NCBI GenBank assembly: GCA_019637615.1
Contig: JAHBVJ010000023.1
Coordinates: 84,769 to 148,768 of the forward strand
Length of the DNA stretch: 64,000 bases
Direction: 5' to 3'
From: Anaerolineae bacterium
GTDB lineage: Bacteria; Chloroflexota; Anaerolineae; Aggregatilineales; UBA2796
Every line of letters begins with the position of its first letter. Position 1 is the first letter of the stretch. Shown here piece after piece: positions 51,469 through 59,951 of the stretch. The notes below the pieces were generated by a model that saw only the letters and a program-made list of their open reading frames with translations, had not been told where the DNA came from and did not search any database. The translations under genes and the position numbers were made by a program.

Positions 51469-53745
51469 TCATAAGTGAGAAATATCCTTAGTTCTTAGAA
51501 TGATTCCCGTCCAATAGCGGGTATTAGTTTCCCGCGCGGTAGAAAACCCACGTTCCTTCAATCGCAAGCCTAGAGTTCGTTGGCTAAGTGGCTTTTCACC
51601 CATTTCATCGCACCATTGAGAGTAGTCAGCGTAAAGAGTCTTGGCAGTGATCTTGGCGTCGGGCTTGGTAGTAGTACGCTCGGAAAGATACTCAGCCAAC
51701 ACGTCCATTTCCTCGCGATATTCAGCAGTCGCATGTTTCACAGCGCGAGGATCGCCTAGCCCGGACTGCTGCCATTTACGACAGCCCTCAAGTATCCAGT
51801 TGAGAATGCCGGACATTTCAGCTTCCAATTTGAAGGGCAGCGAGGGATCGCGTTCTTCAACCGGAATGGTCACAGTGAACGGAACTAGGCGGATACGTCG
51901 CCAGATGCCCGCGTCGGTGCCCTTGATGAGCGGTTTGTGGTTGCCATACATCCACAGCTTATGGGTAGGTTTGAAGTCAAACCATTCCTGATTCAGAAAG
52001 CGGGCTGTGATGGTATCGCCGCCCGTCAGGTCTTTGACGGTGGCTTCTGCAAGACGCTGGTTTTCGTCGGTTTCGCGGGCAACGACCAACCTCATGCCCT
52101 TCATACGGGCGATCTCGTTCGGGATGCCCGTACCCGCCCGCGCCATGAGCGACTCGGTGGGTAGTTTGACGGTGTACTCAGACATGAGCGAGATCAGGGT
52201 TTCAATGAAGGTGCTTTTACCATTGCGCCCGGTGCCTATCATGAAGAATAGGCATTGTTCGCCCACGTCGCCCGTTAGGGTGTAGCCTAGCGCCCGCTGG
52301 ATAAAATCGACCATTTCATCGTCGTTGTTCATCACACGCCGGATGAACTTTACCCACGTCGGACACTTCGCCCGCTTGTCGTAGTCCACATTCACACGCT
52401 TGGTGATGAGAAGCTGCGGATCGTGTTCCCTGAATTCAAACGTGCGCAGGTCGATCACGCCGTTGCGACAGTTGAGCAACCAATTATTAGCATCGAGGGA
52501 TTCCGGGCGGATAGAGATTCGCTTTTCGGTTTTGGCAAGGTCGATCATGGCGCTCAACTTGCCCGCGCTCTCCGATTTGCGCGTCCATTCCACGAAGGAT
52601 TGCCGTGATCTATCGCTGAGAATCTCGGAAGCTTCACGGTACATTGCCATGACGGTATCTTTTGCCGCCCGCATGATCGACCCGGTGTCATCGACTGCCC
52701 ACCGCGTGCCATCCCACACCAACCACTTGCCCCATGCATACACAAACCGCACGCGATCCCCATAGCGTTTGACAAGGCGCTTGGCATTGCCTAGATCGGT
52801 AAAGTTCAGGCGCTCCTCGTCATTGGTGGCGGGCTGCTCGGCGGGCTTAGTAGCAGCGGGCGGTGGATCACCGGCTGGCTTATGCCCGTTGCCATTCTGA
52901 GCACCCGGTGCTTTCAACTCGATTTTGCGCGGTTTGGTCATGCCGTCGCCTAGCCCGCTGGCGATGGTTTTGGTCGCTTCATTGGTTGGCAAGCCCACAT
53001 TAGTAGCGACCGCCAATAAAGCACCTTCTACCTGACCTTGTGCCAACGCGCCGGAACCGACAAGCTGGCCTAGATTCTGGGCAGCGATGTACAAGCTATC
53101 GTTCCGTGTTCCCTCGCCCGCACTGGCTACCGCGTCGATCTCGTTACGGAGCGCTGCTGTTGCGTAGTGTTCCAGCAATTCCCCACCCCGACGGTTGGCG
53201 TATTCGAGCGGTTCAGCGGTAGCACGCTCTGGCGTCGGTTGGGGTCGGAGCATATCGAGTAACCATGCTGGAGCGGGCGAAAGATTAGCTCCGGGGTCTA
53301 CCCATCGATACGATTCGCCCGATGGATGGATCGACGGGGGAGCGACCACATAACCACCGTCGCCACGAATATCCACGTTGGGCAGCAAGCCCGCCCGGTT
53401 GCCCACGGGAAAATCGGGCAACTGAAAGTACAGATGAAAGCCGCGCCCGGTTTCCACGGTTAACGTGGCGGGTAAGTCATCTAAGGCGAACATGTCGGTT
53501 GCTTGGCTGATGCCATCGACATCCAGCACAAAGAAGCCTGAGATCGTGCCCGTACATAAGCCGATGTTGGCGTCGGGAAAGTGCTCTACCCACCACTTTT
53601 GCAGTTTGGCTTCATCTGCCCGTTTTTCGCGTTGATATTCTTTGAGGGGAAAGCCGGGAAAGGGTTCTTTCATGCGTGGTTGCAAGGGAAACACCGACCA
53701 CCCCCGCGCTAGGTAGGTCAGTGCGGATTCATAGAAGGTGCTCAT
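51469..53745 (-). CDS. Bifunctional DNA primase/polymerase fused to D5-type (P4-family) helicase
   Basis: The protein of 758 residues starts with a PrimPol domain (ALTYLARGWSVFPLQP, catalytic DVDG at 75-78, then TETGRGFHLYF-like ETGRGFHLYFQ). After a Pro/Ala-rich linker, D5_N and a superfamily-3-like helicase follow (GTGRNGKST Walker A at about 505-513, later WMYGNHKP). A winged-helix C-terminus (LSQRTLGLRLKERGFS) completes it. Such proteins prime and unwind element DNA at replication. GGAG precedes ATG 53745, which overlaps the stop of the preceding gene. Length and order match P4-type satellites and plasmids. Confidence 0.9.
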   Translation of the reverse strand: MSTFYESALTYLARGWSVFPLQPRMKEPFPGFPLKEYQREKRADEAKLQKWWVEHFPDANIGLCTGTISGFFVLDVDGISQATDMFALDDLPATLTVETGRGFHLYFQLPDFPVGNRAGLLPNVDIRGDGGYVVAPPSIHPSGESYRWVDPGANLSPAPAWLLDMLRPQPTPERATAEPLEYANRRGGELLEHYATAALRNEIDAVASAGEGTRNDSLYIAAQNLGQLVGSGALAQGQVEGALLAVATNVGLPTNEATKTIASGLGDGMTKPRKIELKAPGAQNGNGHKPAGDPPPAATKPAEQPATNDEERLNFTDLGNAKRLVKRYGDRVRFVYAWGKWLVWDGTRWAVDDTGSIMRAAKDTVMAMYREASEILSDRSRQSFVEWTRKSESAGKLSAMIDLAKTEKRISIRPESLDANNWLLNCRNGVIDLRTFEFREHDPQLLITKRVNVDYDKRAKCPTWVKFIRRVMNNDDEMVDFIQRALGYTLTGDVGEQCLFFMIGTGRNGKSTFIETLISLMSEYTVKLPTESLMARAGTGIPNEIARMKGMRLVVARETDENQRLAEATVKDLTGGDTITARFLNQEWFDFKPTHKLWMYGNHKPLIKGTDAGIWRRIRLVPFTVTIPVEERDPSLPFKLEAEMSGILNWILEGCRKWQQSGLGDPRAVKHATAEYREEMDVLAEYLSERTTTKPDAKITAKTLYADYSQWCDEMGEKPLSQRTLGLRLKERGFSTARETNTRYWTGIILRTKDISHL

Positions 53746-54098
53746 ATGCGCTCCGCCAGCTTGATCGCCAGTTTCGCCTTGACTATAAAATCCGATAGCC
53801 AATACTTGCTGACCTCTCTAATCTCACCCTCCTTTAGCCGCTTCCCAGCTTGGAAAAAGGCAATTTGATAGATAGGTTTCAAGTTCTCGATGGGGTTTTC
53901 TTCTTCTGTGCTGTGGAATTCCGCCTCTCCCCAATCTTGCCCTCGGTAGCGATTACCGTACACATGGATGTCACGCGCAATTAACTGTCCTTGCCAGCGT
54001 TGAACTTCCATCCTGTGGTTGTAGCTGGTTTCAATCAACTCTGGTTCATCGTGCCCATCATATTCGTCGTATTCGTCATACATCTCGAAATCACTCAT
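53742..54098 (-). CDS. Small acidic protein of the replication operon
   Basis: The protein of about 118 residues begins with an acidic Tyr/Asp/Glu-rich stretch (about 1-22) and then has a mixed domain ending VKAKLAIKLAERI. No family is recognised. It overlaps the primase start by 4 bases and the zinc protein gene lies 2 bp upstream, so it belongs to the replication transcript. The frame continues upstream to 54143, overlapping the neighbouring gene, but ATG 54098 is chosen; GGAAGG is about 12 nt away, which is long. Confidence 0.5.
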   Translation of the reverse strand: MSDFEMYDEYDEYDGHDEPELIETSYNHRMEVQRWQGQLIARDIHVYGNRYRGQDWGEAEFHSTEEENPIENLKPIYQIAFFQAGKRLKEGEIREVSKYWLSDFIVKAKLAIKLAERI

Positions 54099-54100
54099 AA

Positions 54101-54304
54101 CTACATATCCCTTCCACACATAGCGCACTCTGAACCACCCCACTCGTTATCGATGGCGCAACACGCTTCACCATCTTCACCTTCAGGGCAGGGGAGTTCA
54201 TCAGTTGCCACACTGTAGCCACACAGTGGGCATTCATAGCCCCTTTGACCGTCACCTAGATCATCTTCGTCATACATGCTGGTGTAGCACTTCGGGCAAC
54301 GCAT
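54101..54304 (-). CDS. Small zinc-ribbon protein (67 residues)
   Basis: The 67-residue protein has three CxxC pairs (CPKC, CPLCG, CAMCG) and two extra Cys (CPEGEDGEACC), so one or two zinc sites are expected. It is acidic. It is probably a nucleic-acid- or protein-binding accessory factor. Neighbours are 3 and 2 bp away, so it is part of the operon. Confidence 0.55.
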   Translation of the reverse strand: MRCPKCYTSMYDEDDLGDGQRGYECPLCGYSVATDELPCPEGEDGEACCAIDNEWGGSECAMCGRDM

Positions 54305-54307
54305 GAT

Positions 54308-54538
54308 CTACTCCCCTGCCTTTCTCAGCACGAACGCGATATGGTTGCCAATGGCGTCCTGAACATCGCTGTGAGCGAGGATCGACCAACCAGATTCCAG
54401 CAGTTGATCTAGCTCGTGCTCGATCTCGCTGGCTTCTTTCTCAAAGGTGCTCCGCGCTTCGGGCTGAATTTGCCCCGTCAAGCGTTCCCATTCCATCAGG
54501 CGACGGGCGATAGGTAGATACAGGGTCTTGATTGCCAC
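54308..54538 (-). CDS. Small protein of the replication operon (76 residues)
   Basis: GTG 54538 has a strong AAAGGAG 6 nt upstream. The protein is helical, with an Arg/Glu-rich helix (ARSTFEKEASEIEHELDQLL). The frame is open from 54640, but that region lacks a binding site. Function is unknown. Confidence 0.55.
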   Translation of the reverse strand: MAIKTLYLPIARRLMEWERLTGQIQPEARSTFEKEASEIEHELDQLLESGWSILAHSDVQDAIGNHIAFVLRKAGE

Positions 54539-54669
54539 AGTAGACTCCTTTACTCGAATAAGTGGAGCGCTGCCCAAACTCCCACACCGGGTACTCATGT
54601 AGATACGCGGGGCGAGATCAGCGCTCCCCTCAACCGCCAACGCGGGTTAGCGGCTGTGGGGAACGCAGA

Positions 54670-55320
54670 TCACGGCGCATCGGGACGGAAGGGGTCTAGC
54701 CACGACAGATCGTCATCGTCGGGCGACGTGGTGACGGGTTGCGTGTCGTTCGGTGTAGATGGCACGACGATCTGATAGGCAGTGCCCTCAAACTGGACTG
54801 TCGGTTCATCGGTGATGGTGTGAAGCGCTGCTGCTAAGGTTTCCAGTTCCGACTTGGCTTGACGGGTGATGTAGTAGTCAAGCCCGTTGACCTCAGTCAG
54901 CACGGCAATGATCGCGTCAAGGCCGTCTTGCAGGTCTGCCAATTGACTAGGCGTGCAAACATGTTTGAATAGGTGGGTTGCTTGCTCGATGGATAAGGGA
55001 ACAGGCTCGAAGTGTTCAGGAACGGGATCTGGTGTAATGGGGACAACGGACGGGTTGAAACGTTCAAGGTACTTGTTTACGCTATCAAGGATAGCCTCAT
55101 ACGCGTCCCAGTTCAGGCGCAAACGCCGGATCGCGTGCCACAGGTCGCCCTCGCTCTCGCTACAGCGGTTTCCCTCTGTACGCTGGAAGCATGTGTCGAT
55201 AAGCGTGTTCATGATATATGAGGCGTGATGCGTGCCGTCACCCACGCCTTTTTCCACCTGTTCACGGATAGCCAAGTACGTGTCGTTGTCGTATGCCTGA
55301 TGGTACAGTGCGTTGGTCAT
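54670..55320 (-). CDS. Hypothetical protein of the replication operon (216 residues)
   Basis: This mostly helical protein starts MTNALYHQAYDNDTYLAI and has a Pro-rich break at about 95-110 and an acidic C-terminus (SPDDDDLSWLDPF). It is not a recognised family. AAAGGCG lies upstream of ATG 55320, and this overlaps the end of the HTH gene. The frame continues upstream to 55410. Confidence 0.55.
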   Translation of the reverse strand: MTNALYHQAYDNDTYLAIREQVEKGVGDGTHHASYIMNTLIDTCFQRTEGNRCSESEGDLWHAIRRLRLNWDAYEAILDSVNKYLERFNPSVVPITPDPVPEHFEPVPLSIEQATHLFKHVCTPSQLADLQDGLDAIIAVLTEVNGLDYYITRQAKSELETLAAALHTITDEPTVQFEGTAYQIVVPSTPNDTQPVTTSPDDDDLSWLDPFRPDAP

Positions 55321-55325
55321 GATGG

Positions 55326-55502
55326 TTACTCGCCTTTCGTCTGATCTGCGTGGATAGGAACAAGGCTGGCTTTCTTCACAACCTTGTAGCCGTTGCGGGC
55401 AAGCCACCACTGAACAGCGGTGTAGGACTTTTTGAGAAGTTTGGCGGCTTCACGTATTGAGCCACCCTTTTCAACTGCTTGGGAAACTGATTGATAATCC
55501 AT
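55326..55502 (-). CDS. Small helix-turn-helix protein (58 residues)
   Basis: The 58-residue protein contains a helix-turn-helix: GGSIREAAKLLKKSYTAV followed by WWLARNGY, typical of small phage regulators. It is the first gene of the replication operon, divergent from the XRE repressor gene. Its start at 55502 is 161 bp from the repressor start at 55664, and the gap holds the 8-4-8 palindrome. It probably acts as a Cro-like or activator protein. The gene overlaps nothing but stops 6 bp before the next start. Confidence 0.65.
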   Translation of the reverse strand: MDYQSVSQAVEKGGSIREAAKLLKKSYTAVQWWLARNGYKVVKKASLVPIHADQTKGE

Positions 55503-55560
55503 ATTTACCTATCCGTCCAGTTATCTATAGACGCAAACGTCCATAATGCCGGTAAAATTC

Positions 55561-55580
55561 TGGACGTACTAATACGTCCA
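55561..55580. promoter_or_regulatory. Operator palindrome of the XRE/HTH control region
   Basis: TGGACGTA-CTAA-TACGTCCA is a perfect 8-4-8 palindrome between divergent HTH and XRE genes. A half site ACGTCCAT lies at 55537-55544 and a related CCGTCCAG nearby (55513-55520). Three spaced sites fit a repressor/Cro switch. TATAG-type -10 boxes are unclear. Confidence 0.6.
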
Positions 55581-55663
55581 TGCAAATCATAGACATATAA
55601 GTGAATTGTGTCAAGTGGTCTGGTTCGTTAAGCTAAATGAATGGTTCAATGAGGCAAACATCT

Positions 55664-56011
55664 ATGCGCGGGGAACGCTTAAAAGCAGTGCGGGAAGCCC
55701 GCGAGCTGTCACAGAAAGATTTGGCAGAACGAATCGGGACAACAGATAAACAGATATGGCGCTATGAAAATGGTTTAAATGTGCCGTCCTCAGACGTTCT
55801 AGCACGCATCGCAAAAGAGCTTGAGGTTAGTGCTGATTATTTGATAGGTCTTGTTGAAAACCCCACCGACCATCTCAGAGAAGAAGACCTAACGCCTATG
55901 GAGCGCTTGCTTATTCAAGCTGTTCGCGCAGGCCGAATTAGCGAAGCCGTAAAGACTGCTGCTACTCTTGCTGAGGAAAGCGAGAAGCCGCCCATCTCCC
56001 CGCAGCAATAA
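55664..56011 (+). CDS. XRE-family transcriptional repressor
   Basis: This protein of about 115 residues is a classic XRE HTH protein: RLKAVREARELSQKDLAERIG, TTDKQIWRYENG, VPSSDVLARIAKELEVSADYLIG. The helical tail probably dimerises. GAGG lies 9 nt before ATG 55664; an ATG at 55637 is possible but lacks a binding site. It is divergent from the replication operon and should bind the 55561-55580 palindrome, as in lysogeny control. Confidence 0.8.
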   Translation: MRGERLKAVREARELSQKDLAERIGTTDKQIWRYENGLNVPSSDVLARIAKELEVSADYLIGLVENPTDHLREEDLTPMERLLIQAVRAGRISEAVKTAATLAEESEKPPISPQQ

Positions 56012-56363
56012 ACAATTGACAGCTAGACGTTCTAGAGTATTGAGTGAACGATACCAATCAACAATGTGAAGTTCATCAATATTAATCATGTCACTGCCCT
56101 CAATATAGCCACGATTAATAAGTACCTGCGTTCTATATCGGTTGTCAAGCATACGTAGGTTTAGCAACGGTTAGGAGTTGGTAGGAAAATATGAGCAATA
56201 TAGTTACTTCTAAATCCTGTTGTTCGATTCTCCACCTATTTAACGAGAGAATTAGTCGATGTAGCTTGATAATTCCGTCAAAACCACCAAAATGCTCATA
56301 GCTATATTGGTCATATACTTACTCAGCAACTATACAACTCTCATGACATGATAAGGATTTGAC
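56012..56363. other. 352-bp AT-rich gap
   Basis: No convincing gene is seen. A 92-residue frame on the minus strand (55889-56167) overlaps the repressor gene antisense and looks spurious. The region starts an AT-rich block that continues through the AAA/DUF4276 genes. TAAGGATT precedes the next start. Confidence 0.4.
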
Positions 56364-57575
56364 ATGGCTCAAATTGAACAAATCGAGATCAAGAATTATA
56401 AGGTACTAGCGGACGTTGCTTTAGGTAGGCCGTACAGAGCAGCAACACCACAACGTGCAGCAGCTCAAGAGGTATTAATTGGGCCATTCTCGGTATTCTT
56501 GGGGCCAAACGGTTGTGGAAAATCGACCCTGTTTGACGTATTTGGATTTTTGGCTCAATGTCTTCAAACAAATGTAAGTGAAGCCTTGGCTCAACGTGGA
56601 GGGTTTCAAGAAGTACGCTCACGTGAGAAAACCGGGGCAATTGAATTTGTGATTAAGTACCGTGTTCAGCGAACCGATCCCTTAATGACTTATGAGCTTC
56701 ATATAGATGAAGTTAAAGGAAAACCAGTAGTCATTAAGGAACAACTGCAATGGAGGCGAAGTGCATATGGGAAGCCATTCAAATTTCTTGATTTTGAATA
56801 CGGAAGCGGCACGGCAGTTACAGGTACTGAAGAGAGTGATGCACTACGTTCAACTCAAGAAGTAGATCGTCCCGATATTTTGGCAATTAAAGGCTTAGGC
56901 CAATTAGCTAGTTACCCACGGATAGCTAGTTTGCGGAGATTCATTGAGGGATGGTTCTTATCATACTTTGTTCCGAATCGCGCTCGCGAATTACCAGATA
57001 TTGGATACGCTGAACACCTGTCACGTGAGGGCGACAACTTATCAAACTATACACGGTATCTAAGTGATCAGCACCAGTCAGTCTTCAATAACATTTTGGA
57101 CAAGCTGGCTCAACGGATTCCGCGTCTTGAGAAGGTTCGAGCACAAGTTACTGCTGATGGTCGTGTGATGCTCCAATTTAAGGATAAATCATTTAGCCAA
57201 CCATTTGTAGCACGATTTGTTTCAGATGGTACTGTAAAAATGTTTGCATATTTGGCGTTGCTGAATGATCCGAATCCACCCCCACTACTCTGCATCGAAG
57301 AACCGGAAAATGGTCTCCACCCTCAGCTATTACAAATACTCGTTGCTGAATTTCGTGCTCATTCTCAACATACCCAAGTTTTTATGTCTTCGCATTCACC
57401 TCATTTAGTGAATTATCTACAGCCAAAAGAATTATGGCTCATGGATCGGGTCATTGATGGCTACACACGAATTAAGCTGTCAACAGAGACGCCGGGAGTG
57501 ACTGAGTTTTTAGAGGAAGGGTTACCCCTTGGAGAACTTTGGGTATCAAAGCACTTGGATGGAGGTACCCTGTAA
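56364..57575 (+). CDS. AAA family ATPase of OLD-like (AAA_21) type
   Basis: The 403-residue protein has an ABC/SMC-like ATPase fold with Walker A FLGPNGCGKST (45-55), Walker B LLCIEEPENGLHP at about 308-320, and the switch His region MSSHSPHLVNYL at about 341-352. The N-terminus MAQIEQIEIKNYKVL is typical of OLD/RecF-like ATPases. The following gene encodes a DUF4276 (TOPRIM-like) partner, and this two-gene layout is seen in defence islands. The ATPase probably binds a partner nuclease and senses DNA or phage structure. Base composition is clearly lower in GC than the flanking replication genes. Confidence 0.8.
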   Translation: MAQIEQIEIKNYKVLADVALGRPYRAATPQRAAAQEVLIGPFSVFLGPNGCGKSTLFDVFGFLAQCLQTNVSEALAQRGGFQEVRSREKTGAIEFVIKYRVQRTDPLMTYELHIDEVKGKPVVIKEQLQWRRSAYGKPFKFLDFEYGSGTAVTGTEESDALRSTQEVDRPDILAIKGLGQLASYPRIASLRRFIEGWFLSYFVPNRARELPDIGYAEHLSREGDNLSNYTRYLSDQHQSVFNNILDKLAQRIPRLEKVRAQVTADGRVMLQFKDKSFSQPFVARFVSDGTVKMFAYLALLNDPNPPPLLCIEEPENGLHPQLLQILVAEFRAHSQHTQVFMSSHSPHLVNYLQPKELWLMDRVIDGYTRIKLSTETPGVTEFLEEGLPLGELWVSKHLDGGTL

Positions 57576-57579
57576 AGTT

Positions 57580-58188
57580 ATGCATCTCGAAATACTAATC
57601 GAAGAGCAAAGCATGGAGAATGTTTTACTCAATGTTCTAGGGCGATTGCAAGATGAAAGTACTTCACATTCTTGGAAGACACATCCACATTCAGGGAAGC
57701 ACCATCTATTAAAGCAGCTTCCTCAAAAACTTCGTGCATATGGGAAGTACTTACGAAAGAAATATCCAGAGTGTCATATATTGATTATTGTTGATAGTGA
57801 TGGAAAAGACTGAAGAGAACTGAAACAACGTATTGTGGAATTTGCAAGAGAAGCGGGAGTCTTAGAATATACATCTGTCCGTATCGTAGTTACAGAACTC
57901 GAAGCATGGTTTCTTGGTGATGTAACAGCGTTGGAACAGGTTTTTCCAAAAATCAAAAAACTTCGACTGCGTAATGTCGCCAGATATAGACAGCCTGACT
58001 TACGCACATCTCCTGCTGAAGATTTAGACAGAGAGATACAAAATGCTGGTTATTCAGGGTATAGCAAATTAGTTGATTCTATGAGAATTGCGCCATTTCT
58101 AAACTTGGAAACTGATCACAATTTATCTGATAGTTTTTGTGCTACGTTGGCTCGTCTCAAATGGTTGATGAACAGTTCGCAGGAATAA
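57580..58188 (+). pseudogene. DUF4276 (TOPRIM-like) gene interrupted by an in-frame TGA
   Basis: From ATG 57580 the frame codes for MHLEILIEEQSMENVL and on to IIVDSDGKD. It then hits TGA at 57811-57813 and resumes in the same frame with RELKQRIVEFAREAG, YTSVRIVVTELEAWFLGD and, at the end, LARLKWLMNSSQE. In DUF4276 proteins the segment after D-x-D is usually D-D-C-x-x-L-K, so TGA sits where a conserved Cys is expected. It is therefore a nonsense mutation or, less likely, a recoded codon. The two fragments would otherwise form one 202-codon protein. The AAA gene ends 4 bp upstream. The DxD motif resembles the metal-binding TOPRIM site. Confidence 0.7.
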
Positions 58189-58230
58189 CAATCTTAAAGA
58201 CGAGCTTGCAGAGCATTAGGTTGGTTTGGT

Positions 58231-58494
58231 CTACATCGGCGGTTTGGCATCCAGCAACGGCAAATCAGCGCGATCTTTCATCAAGTTAATCGTGAAGCGC
58301 TGCGCCTCATTGGTTTGTTCCATCAGCTTGGTTTGCGATGCTGCTAATTCGCGCATATTTGCCATGAAGATGGTCATCACTTCGTCGCGCCGCTTGCGTT
58401 CCGCCTTCAACTCGAACCACAGCACGATCACGGCGACGATCAACGCCGCTTGCAAGGTGATGCTTTGAAATAGGTTCACTTGCTCTTGGCTCAT
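58231..58494 (-). CDS. Small membrane protein, holin-like
   Basis: The 87-residue protein has one N-terminal membrane helix (about 12-27, ITLQAALIVAVIVLWF) and then a highly charged helical tail (ELKAERKRRDE). Phage holins and spanin-like proteins have this layout. AGGAG is 5 nt before ATG. It is the last gene of a four-gene minus-strand cassette, so a lysis or tail-associated role fits. No endolysin is found nearby. Confidence 0.55.
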   Translation of the reverse strand: MSQEQVNLFQSITLQAALIVAVIVLWFELKAERKRRDEVMTIFMANMRELAASQTKLMEQTNEAQRFTINLMKDRADLPLLDAKPPM

Positions 58495-58502
58495 TGTATC
58501 TC

Positions 58503-59951
58503 CTAAGACGCACAGATAATTTCCACGCTCTCTAGGTAAATGGGGTTTGTGCTGTAGTCATCGGATGAAATCAGCACTTCAAGCTCAGTGAGGATAGTTC
58601 CCGCTCCCCATAGATTGGGAATGTGCAGGGTGTCTTGTGCTCCAAACGCTGGCGACCTTCCGAATACGCCGCCTGTCCACCCCCCGCCAGATGTCTTGTA
58701 TCGCACGTTGATGCTGTAGGGTACGTTGGTTCCCTCCCCTATGTTTTCGCGCCTAGTCTTTATCTCGGTTTCGATACCGTTTGGCGCATTGACAGTAAGC
58801 GGATCAAGTATCCTGTAGATACCCATGCCCGCCACATTCCCGAATTCAGTTACGCGCGTCACCGTCTTAATGCCGTTCGCCGTCATTAGGCCGCCTTGCC
58901 CGTAATACTCCCATAGAGGCGGTACTGGCGACTGCGTGCCGCCATTGTTGATATTGAAACCCTCCCAACTGCCATCGAACACATACAGCCCGCAATTGCC
59001 GTGCTCACACTCGCAATCAACACAATTGCCCGACGTTATGCCCGCTGCCCTTCCCTGTCTGGTCAGCCCCACTGAGCCAAATCCGTCAAGCCAGTTTTGG
59101 ATTATTTCTAGCTCAACCACGCCCGCCCACGACGACATACCCGCCCTTATCTCAGTAAACCCGCTGGCTGTAACGCTCCCATCAGGCTCACATCCGCAAT
59201 AAACAGTACATTTGAAATTGTCGATATGAGAGGGTGACAGCATATCATCTAGGCCAGCAGTGCCGATGGCTAGGGCAGCAGCACCTACAGAAAGGGCGAT
59301 TGCACCAAAGATTGCAGAGGGGATGAACACACTCGCAAGCCCGACAAGGCCAGCGGCGATGGCGGTAACATCCCGCCCTAACTCGATGTCAGCGCGAAGC
59401 TGCGACAGGCAGGTTTGATAAAATGCGGTGATGTTTTCAGCAGTCAGACAAGCTCCATCCTCGCCAACTGGAACCGTGCCAAAAGGCCACGGTGTTGGCG
59501 CGTCGCCGTCTGAGCGTTCGTCGCCACCGTCCACAGTTTCCCATGCCCCGATAACGGGATTGAACCACTGGATCAAGCCACCCGTCATGCGAATTTTGGG
59601 AGGGCAACGGTTGATATATACGCTATCCTCCCACGCTGTGCCGTCGTAGGTCTTCTCGATGATGCATGGGTAGCCGTCCTTTTGGCGAATATCAAACATA
59701 CTTCCCTCACAATCTCCTAAGATCGCCAGCAATTCACGCCAGTAAGCCGCCGCTTGGCTTGCCCGCGTGTCGCCCGCCTCATAGGTCTTTTCCCAGTTCC
59801 ACCACTTGGCAAGCTCTTGAAGCGCCCCTAAGAAGGCGGATCGGTATTCTGGCACGTTAGGCACACTGACTTGGTAACACACGAATTCGGTGTAACCGTC
59901 AATCTGCTCAGGCAGTAGCCAACCCGCGTTCTTTTGGGCTTCACTGGTCAT
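58503..59951 (-). CDS. Phage structural (tail-associated) protein, unknown type
   Basis: The 482-residue protein has a mixed alpha/beta N-terminus, a central hydrophobic patch (about 198-235, GLVGLASVFIPSAIFGAIALSVG-like, split) and a Cys cluster (CGCEP, CVDCECEHGNC). A beta-rich C-terminus follows (residues about 330-482). No family is recognised by me. Its ATG overlaps the stop of the collar-domain gene (ATGA), which suggests it belongs to the same tail module. The Cys cluster could bind metal. Confidence 0.55.
   Translation of the reverse strand: MTSEAQKNAGWLLPEQIDGYTEFVCYQVSVPNVPEYRSAFLGALQELAKWWNWEKTYEAGDTRASQAAAYWRELLAILGDCEGSMFDIRQKDGYPCIIEKTYDGTAWEDSVYINRCPPKIRMTGGLIQWFNPVIGAWETVDGGDERSDGDAPTPWPFGTVPVGEDGACLTAENITAFYQTCLSQLRADIELGRDVTAIAAGLVGLASVFIPSAIFGAIALSVGAAALAIGTAGLDDMLSPSHIDNFKCTVYCGCEPDGSVTASGFTEIRAGMSSWAGVVELEIIQNWLDGFGSVGLTRQGRAAGITSGNCVDCECEHGNCGLYVFDGSWEGFNINNGGTQSPVPPLWEYYGQGGLMTANGIKTVTRVTEFGNVAGMGIYRILDPLTVNAPNGIETEIKTRRENIGEGTNVPYSINVRYKTSGGGWTGGVFGRSPAFGAQDTLHIPNLWGAGTILTELEVLISSDDYSTNPIYLESVEIICAS

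Noticed and set aside
55889..56167. 92-residue minus-strand frame
   Set aside because: Overlaps the repressor gene antisense and has no binding site or family.
57811..57860. SECIS element after the TGA in the DUF4276 gene
   Set aside because: Only a 4-bp hairpin is seen, without the usual stem length and loop G/U, so recoding is not supported by structure.
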